Below are positions 60,239 to 64,000 of a DNA stretch of 64,000 bases, piece after piece (positions within the stretch are counted from its first letter, which is position 1; each line of letters begins with the position of its first letter). Below the pieces are notes generated by a model. It saw nothing but the letters and a program-made list of their open reading frames with translations, did not search any database and was not told where the DNA came from. The stretch covers positions 434,001 to 498,000 of the forward strand of contig NZ_CP060010.1 of NCBI RefSeq assembly GCF_017798205.1, in the 5' to 3' direction. Source of the stretch: Cognatishimia activa. GTDB taxonomy: Bacteria; Pseudomonadota; Alphaproteobacteria; Rhodobacterales; Rhodobacteraceae. A program made the translations under genes and the position numbers.

Positions 60239-60841
60239 TCAGTTCGACTCCAGCCGGTACTTGGAATGGCAGGCTGAACAGGTCTGGCTAATCCGGGTGA
60301 AAAGCATATCAGCGGGCATGGAGGCCAACATGTCGGCATCCATCATGCCGTCACTTGATTGACCCATCATGCCGCCCATTGCCGAGTTCCCTCCCATCAT
60401 GGTTCCCGAACCCATCATGTTTCCCGTTCCCATCATGGACCCGCTGGTTCCGCCGGACGCCTGTACGGCCAATCCGTTGTTCGCAGCCTCCGACAGAGTT
60501 TTGCCGAGGGTTTCGAGGTTCATTGCCAGAGACTCAAATTCTTCCCAATCGGACCAGACTTGATCTTTGGCCTCCGAGGGTTTGCCCCCGGTTCCCTCCG
60601 GAAACAGCTTGGTCATGGCTTCGCCTGAGTGCATTTCTACCGCAGCAGCAAAAGAGCGCACCGCATCCGCATCATATTCGACTTGCCCGCGCATGATCGG
60701 TGTCACGGCTTTCACAGCTTTCTGCATGGCCGCCATACCGTCCATTCTCTCCTTTACGACGCCAGTCGCACCGCTGTGTGCCAGTGCTACACCGGCAGTT
60801 ATACTGGCCAACAGGACCAGAGTTACGTTTGTCGTTTTCAT
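60239..60841 (-). CDS. Cytochrome c'-type protein with Met-rich insert
   Basis: A 200-residue exported protein with signal peptide (NVTLVLLASITAGVALA). It has four helices of the class II (cytochrome c') fold and a C-terminal heme site QTCSACHSKYRLE near residue 188. Between the third and last helix, at residues about 130-168, there is an unusual insert rich in Met and Gly (SMMGTGNMMGSG, MMGGNSAMGGMMG, SDGMMDADM). Class II cytochromes usually have a short turn here. I infer that the insert binds Cu(I). SD GGAG precedes the start. Confidence 0.85.
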   Translation of the reverse strand: MKTTNVTLVLLASITAGVALAHSGATGVVKERMDGMAAMQKAVKAVTPIMRGQVEYDADAVRSFAAAVEMHSGEAMTKLFPEGTGGKPSEAKDQVWSDWEEFESLAMNLETLGKTLSEAANNGLAVQASGGTSGSMMGTGNMMGSGTMMGGNSAMGGMMGQSSDGMMDADMLASMPADMLFTRISQTCSACHSKYRLESN

Positions 60842-60879
60842 CTTTTTCTCCGTTTTTGATGTTCAGATCTATTCAGTCA

Positions 60880-61200
60880 TCAAAATCCGATCGGTATCGG
60901 CGGATCGCGTCCCAGCTTGACCCCAACCAAATTTGTGCCCGCTGGAGTGTTTGGTTTAGATAAAGGCGTGTCGGCTGGTGTATGTTCAAACGTCTCTTGT
61001 AAGTAAAAGGTTACGACGCATTCAATTGCACGATGGCAATGCGCGTCGCCATCTGGACCATCCAAATAAACGTCTGCGACCAGGTCAGGAGAGAGCGATG
61101 AATGTGCCGCTGCATCGGTCGGCGAAAGAACAAAAATCAGCGCCGCAATGGCCGTTAGCAGCAGGAAACGAATATACGAGGCGCTTCGGTTCACCTTCAA
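60880..61200 (-). CDS. Small exported protein, hypothetical
   Basis: A 106-residue protein with a signal or anchor (YIRFLLLTAIAALIFVLSPTDAAA). The mature part has a His-Ser-Ser N-terminus (AHSSLSPDLVADVYLDGPDGDAHCHRAIECVVTFYL) with two Cys and several His that could bind metal. I do not recognise a family. It overlaps the upstream cytochrome c stop by 4 bp (ATGA) and lies 38 bp before the cytochrome c' gene, so it is part of the operon. Confidence 0.55.
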   Translation of the reverse strand: MKVNRSASYIRFLLLTAIAALIFVLSPTDAAAHSSLSPDLVADVYLDGPDGDAHCHRAIECVVTFYLQETFEHTPADTPLSKPNTPAGTNLVGVKLGRDPPIPIGF

Positions 61201-61655
61201 TTGATCCCATTCTCGCGCTGCAATTCGCGAACGTATATGGCCACAAGCTTCACTTCACCATCTGTGATGCCCTCGATCTGAGGCATGTTTCCAAAATCCC
61301 AATGATGCGCTCGTACTCCGTTCTTCGCCGCCATTATGAATGCCATGTCGGAATGATGCGAAGGCTCGTAAATCTTGTGAACCAAGGGAGGTGCGACACC
61401 CTTTTGACCTGCGGCGTTGGCACCATGGCAGTCGGCGCATTTTGCCTCAAAAATACGTTGTCCAATAACAGCATTCTCCGAAAAGCTCACTGGAATGGCG
61501 ACCGTGGCAATAGGCGCACCATCTTCTATTCCACTTAGATCCGGAGGCGTCATCGAATGCCCCGCCGGCTGCGACGGGTTCATCAGTTGGTAGCCAAACA
61601 CCGCGATACCCGCCACCAAGACGGAGCCCACGAACAATCCTGCTTTGCTCATCAA
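61197..61655 (-). CDS. Cytochrome c (single heme)
   Basis: A 152-residue membrane-anchored protein (AGLFVGSVLVAGIAVFGYQLM). The heme site is AKCADCHGANAAGQKGVAPPLV near residue 69, and axial Met probably comes from FGNMPQIEGITDGEV near 128. HHSDMAFIMAAKNGVRAHHW adds a cluster of His. Overlaps the L,D-transpeptidase stop by 4 bp and the next gene by 4 bp. Confidence 0.88.
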   Translation of the reverse strand: MMSKAGLFVGSVLVAGIAVFGYQLMNPSQPAGHSMTPPDLSGIEDGAPIATVAIPVSFSENAVIGQRIFEAKCADCHGANAAGQKGVAPPLVHKIYEPSHHSDMAFIMAAKNGVRAHHWDFGNMPQIEGITDGEVKLVAIYVRELQRENGIN

Positions 61656-62224
61656 ATCAATTTCACCTGCGTGCCAATAGGAGTCCGTTCATATACTTCC
61701 TCAATCTGTTCGTTAAAGAGCCCAATACACCCGTTTGACGACCGGCGCCCGATCTTGCGGGTGTCCTGTGTTCCGTGGATACGGTAATAGGTCCAGGACA
61801 AGTAAAGCGCTCGCGTGCCCAAGGGGTTTTCGGGCGCTCCGCCCTCTATTACCAAGGGCCACTCCGGGTTTCGTTCGCGCATCGATGGTGTAGGACGCCA
61901 ACTGGGATTTTTCCGCTTCTCGACGACAGTTGTATAGCCCCGTTTGGTCAGTTCATCTGTCAATGGCACCGACGTTGGGTATACTCTCATTTTGCCATCC
62001 GCAGTCCAGTGCTGCAAAACTCTCGTATTTGTATCTGAGAGCAAGATTCCCTTGCCGATGCTTTCAAAATGGTCCTGCCAATCGTGCAAAACAAAAGACG
62101 ACACGTTGCGCCGCACCCCACCATTTCCACTAGACTGTGCCAGAACCACCGAAGGCGCAGCGAGCGCCGTTGCCGTCGCAACGAGTAGACTTCGTCGGCT
62201 GATAGATTTGGGCGGTTCGGTCAT
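61652..62224 (-). CDS. L,D-transpeptidase (YkuD family), second of two
   Basis: A 190-residue exported enzyme with a Tat-type signal (SRRSLLVATATALAAPSVVLA). Active-site motif YRIHGTQDTRKIGRRSSNGCIGL near residues 145-170, with the catalytic Cys; NPSWRPTPSMRERNPEWPLVIEGG is the segment before it. It is distinct from the copy at 46573. Ribosome site GGAGG lies upstream. Third gene of the operon after the two-component system, so it is probably under the same stress control as the oxidases. Confidence 0.9.
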   Translation of the reverse strand: MTEPPKSISRRSLLVATATALAAPSVVLAQSSGNGGVRRNVSSFVLHDWQDHFESIGKGILLSDTNTRVLQHWTADGKMRVYPTSVPLTDELTKRGYTTVVEKRKNPSWRPTPSMRERNPEWPLVIEGGAPENPLGTRALYLSWTYYRIHGTQDTRKIGRRSSNGCIGLFNEQIEEVYERTPIGTQVKLI

Positions 62225-62239
62225 TGCCTGCCTCCGTAT

Positions 62240-63688
62240 TCATCGAGGATGGCTTAACACTTCGGCTTCGTGGTGTTGCGTATCATTTTGTAACGACAGC
62301 GATAGCTCGCTAGTTTGTTGCGACACCACAGCGCCCGGAAGCGTTGCACACGCACAGAGTCCACCAGCCTGCCGATTTGACAAAGCAAGTGTGCCACCGT
62401 GCGCTAGGAAAACGCTTCGTGCGATGGAAAGACCGAGCCCCGCCCCACCTGTTTCACGAGAACGGCTTTGCTCTAGTCGCACATAGGGCTCAAGCACCTG
62501 TTCGATCTGCTCTTCTGGAATTCCCGGACCATTGTCCTTCACACAGATTGCGAGGTCGCTGCCCGTGACAGACCAGTGTACTTCGGCGACACTGCCGTAT
62601 CGCTGAGCATTCTCAATCAGATTGCGCAGCGCGCGAATAACAGCCGTTTTGCGTGCTGCGACCACTAATCCGTTGGGCCAGTCTTCTGGTCGCGCGCCTG
62701 CGCGTTCCATTATTTCAGAAAGCAATACGTCCTCCACGGCCTCTTCGGTTCCAACCCCACGCGCGTAAGCAAGTGTCGACTCGACCATTTCGGACATTTC
62801 TTCTGTCGAACGCACAATACTTGCCTGAGTCTCGACGTCATCGACCATAGCAGATTGGACCCGCATCGCCGTAAGCGGAGATCGCAAATCATGCGCCAGG
62901 GCCGCCAGCATCATGGTTCGATCCGCAACAAACTTATGCAACCGATCCTGCATCACATTGAAAGCTTGCGTCAGCGCCTTCACCTCTGGTGGCCCGGCAG
63001 GGGTGAGCGGCACAACCTGGCCTCCACGTCCTAACGCTTCCGTCGCCTGCTTCAAGGCCGTCAGTGGTCGTGTCAACCGAGCGATGACAAACCAAAATAC
63101 AGCAAGTGCGCCCAGCCCGGCAGACAGCAGAACCGATAAAAACGTGGCAGACGATAGCTGCCATGGCGGCCTTTCAAAACGCGTTGCCACATTCAACCAA
63201 TTTCCACCGGAAAGGGCGATGGAGATTTCGAGCTCAAGCGCCGCAAGTGTACCGCGCATCATATCGGCGTGCATCTCCGCCAATTCCGGAGTTAGATTTG
63301 GAACTGGCAGGACGATCCCATCAATTTCATGAACTTCCACCCTTATGGCTCGGCTGAAACTGTCGTTCAATAATGCGCGAATACGGGCCTCAACCGCCGC
63401 ATCCTCATGATGTTCTCCATCCATCACCTGTGCAACTGGCCCAATTTCGAAACGCACCAACGGGGAACTCGCGGCCATGACAATTTGCTGATGTAATTCA
63501 GATGGCGCGCTCTCTATCAGGAGAGCAACATTTGCGGCACGACTCGCTGCCTCTGCTCCCAACGCAGCTTGCACCGCTGAAGATCGTTCGTCTGCGAAGA
63601 ACACAAGGCTTAGTGCTTGGCCAACCAGAAAAGCTGCCCCAACTAGAAGCACAAGTTGAACGCGCAAAGAGAGACTGAACTGCTTCAT
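62240..63688 (-). CDS. Sensor histidine kinase of a two-component system
   Basis: A 482-residue membrane kinase: TM1 about 11-31, periplasmic domain about 32-178 containing HH and Met-His groups (EHHEDAAVE; EMHADMMRG) that could bind metal, TM2 about 180-202, HAMP about 203-254, HisKA with acceptor His near 266 (LAALAHDLRSPLTAM), and an ATPase domain with LRNLIENAQRYG and VKDNGPGIPEEQ...GGAGLGLSIA. It overlaps the response regulator by 4 bp. Copper or redox sensing is inferred from the periplasmic residues and operon content. Confidence 0.9.
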   Translation of the reverse strand: MKQFSLSLRVQLVLLVGAAFLVGQALSLVFFADERSSAVQAALGAEAASRAANVALLIESAPSELHQQIVMAASSPLVRFEIGPVAQVMDGEHHEDAAVEARIRALLNDSFSRAIRVEVHEIDGIVLPVPNLTPELAEMHADMMRGTLAALELEISIALSGGNWLNVATRFERPPWQLSSATFLSVLLSAGLGALAVFWFVIARLTRPLTALKQATEALGRGGQVVPLTPAGPPEVKALTQAFNVMQDRLHKFVADRTMMLAALAHDLRSPLTAMRVQSAMVDDVETQASIVRSTEEMSEMVESTLAYARGVGTEEAVEDVLLSEIMERAGARPEDWPNGLVVAARKTAVIRALRNLIENAQRYGSVAEVHWSVTGSDLAICVKDNGPGIPEEQIEQVLEPYVRLEQSRSRETGGAGLGLSIARSVFLAHGGTLALSNRQAGGLCACATLPGAVVSQQTSELSLSLQNDTQHHEAEVLSHPR

Positions 63689-64000
63689 GGAAGTATCTCG
63701 ACATCACAGGACAATACGTAGCCTCCGTTTCGGACTGTTGCGATCAACCGCGGACGTAGAACGTCAGGTTCGATCTTCTTGCGCAATCGACTGACCTGAT
63801 TGTCAATGGTGCGATCGAAAGGGCCCGGTAATCTGCCTGTCGTTTTGAGCAACAAGTCGTCACGGCTCAAGGTAACTCTCGCATTTTCGATCAATGCGAG
63901 AAGCAGCATCGCTTCACCAGAGGTCAATACTTCCATGCGACCGTCCTCTCGCTCAATCACGCGTGCGTCAACATCATATGTGGCTCCGCCTAGGAGCACC
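63685..64000 (-). CDS. OmpR-type response regulator, C-terminal part (partial)
   Basis: The frame runs off the right edge; 104 residues are visible. They form an OmpR/PhoB winged helix: the wing start LGGATYDVDARVIE, then LTSGEAMLLLALIENARVTLSRDDLLLKTTG, the recognition region RTIDNQVSRLRKKIEPD and the end RLIATVRNGGYVLS. The receiver domain is outside the window. It overlaps the kinase start (ATGA) and should control the downstream 10 genes and itself. Confidence 0.88.
   Translation of the reverse strand, partial: VLLGGATYDVDARVIEREDGRMEVLTSGEAMLLLALIENARVTLSRDDLLLKTTGRLPGPFDRTIDNQVSRLRKKIEPDVLRPRLIATVRNGGYVLSCDVEILP

Overview
The window looks like an alphaproteobacterium, most likely Rhodobacteraceae (Roseobacter group). 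This rests on gene content: a TRAP carboxylate transporter with an FCD regulator, an frcRBCAK-type sugar ABC operon, an IalB-family protein, DUF2182 and DUF3047 proteins, a CueR/CopA copper module and a System I (Ccm) cytochrome c assembly operon. No rRNA, replication initiator of a large replicon, or convincing tRNA was seen, so chromosome versus plasmid cannot be decided. I could not run any search; family names come from motifs and whole-protein resemblance.

Layout. (1) 1-5688: a 2-hydroxyacid (probably lactate) utilisation locus: FAD oxidase (partial), FMN-dependent LldD-type enzyme, TRAP transporter dctMQP, and a divergent FCD/GntR regulator with an 18-bp dyad between them. (2) 5823-6404: a broken copy of an integrase module. 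(3) 6461-14596: a 2548-residue glycine-rich autotransporter followed by an IalB-like secreted protein. (4) 14985-15403: remnant of an HNH element. (5) 15467-19649: a three-gene sensory operon (REC-kinase, periplasmic binding protein, membrane kinase). (6) 19816-20441: another HNH element remnant and purine-rich repeats. (7) 20612-22471: homocysteine S-methyltransferase and a SAM methyltransferase. (8) 22564-24540: intact integrase module (two small ORFs, tyrosine recombinase, 57-residue coupled ORF, terminator). (9) 24882-29878: frcRBCAK. (10) 30354-33161: third and fourth HNH copies, arranged as an apparently perfect 365-bp inverted repeat around a D5-type helicase gene. (11) 33194-37858: phage cassette of hypothetical protein, ParB-methyltransferase, DUF5681 and TerL, without capsid genes. 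(12) 38493-41275: DsbB, DUF2182, membrane and DUF3047 proteins. (13) 41376-47895: copA-cueR, copZ, NicO/DUF1007 metal transport, L,D-transpeptidase. (14) 47897-54233: ScsB/DsbD-like reductase and ccmFGHI. (15) 54415-64000: Met-rich EF-hand protein and rhodanese, facing an 11-gene operon (response regulator, kinase, L,D-transpeptidase, c-type cytochromes, two multicopper oxidases, DsbA).

How it works together. Regions 12-15 read as an envelope copper and thiol-redox block. Two promoters with MerR-type 19-bp spacers and CueR-like dyads drive copA-cueR and copZ. Copper export, periplasmic Cu(I) oxidation by multicopper oxidases, disulfide chemistry (DsbA, DsbB, ScsB, CcmG), c-type cytochromes and two L,D-transpeptidases are physically linked. 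Regions 2-11 are a mosaic in which at least two integrase heads and four HNH-element copies of one mobile family have been dropped among host metabolic and sensory genes. The most unusual structures are the HNH/helicase element with its inverted repeat and GGGGCATT-type repeat boxes, and the capsid-less packaging cassette beside it.
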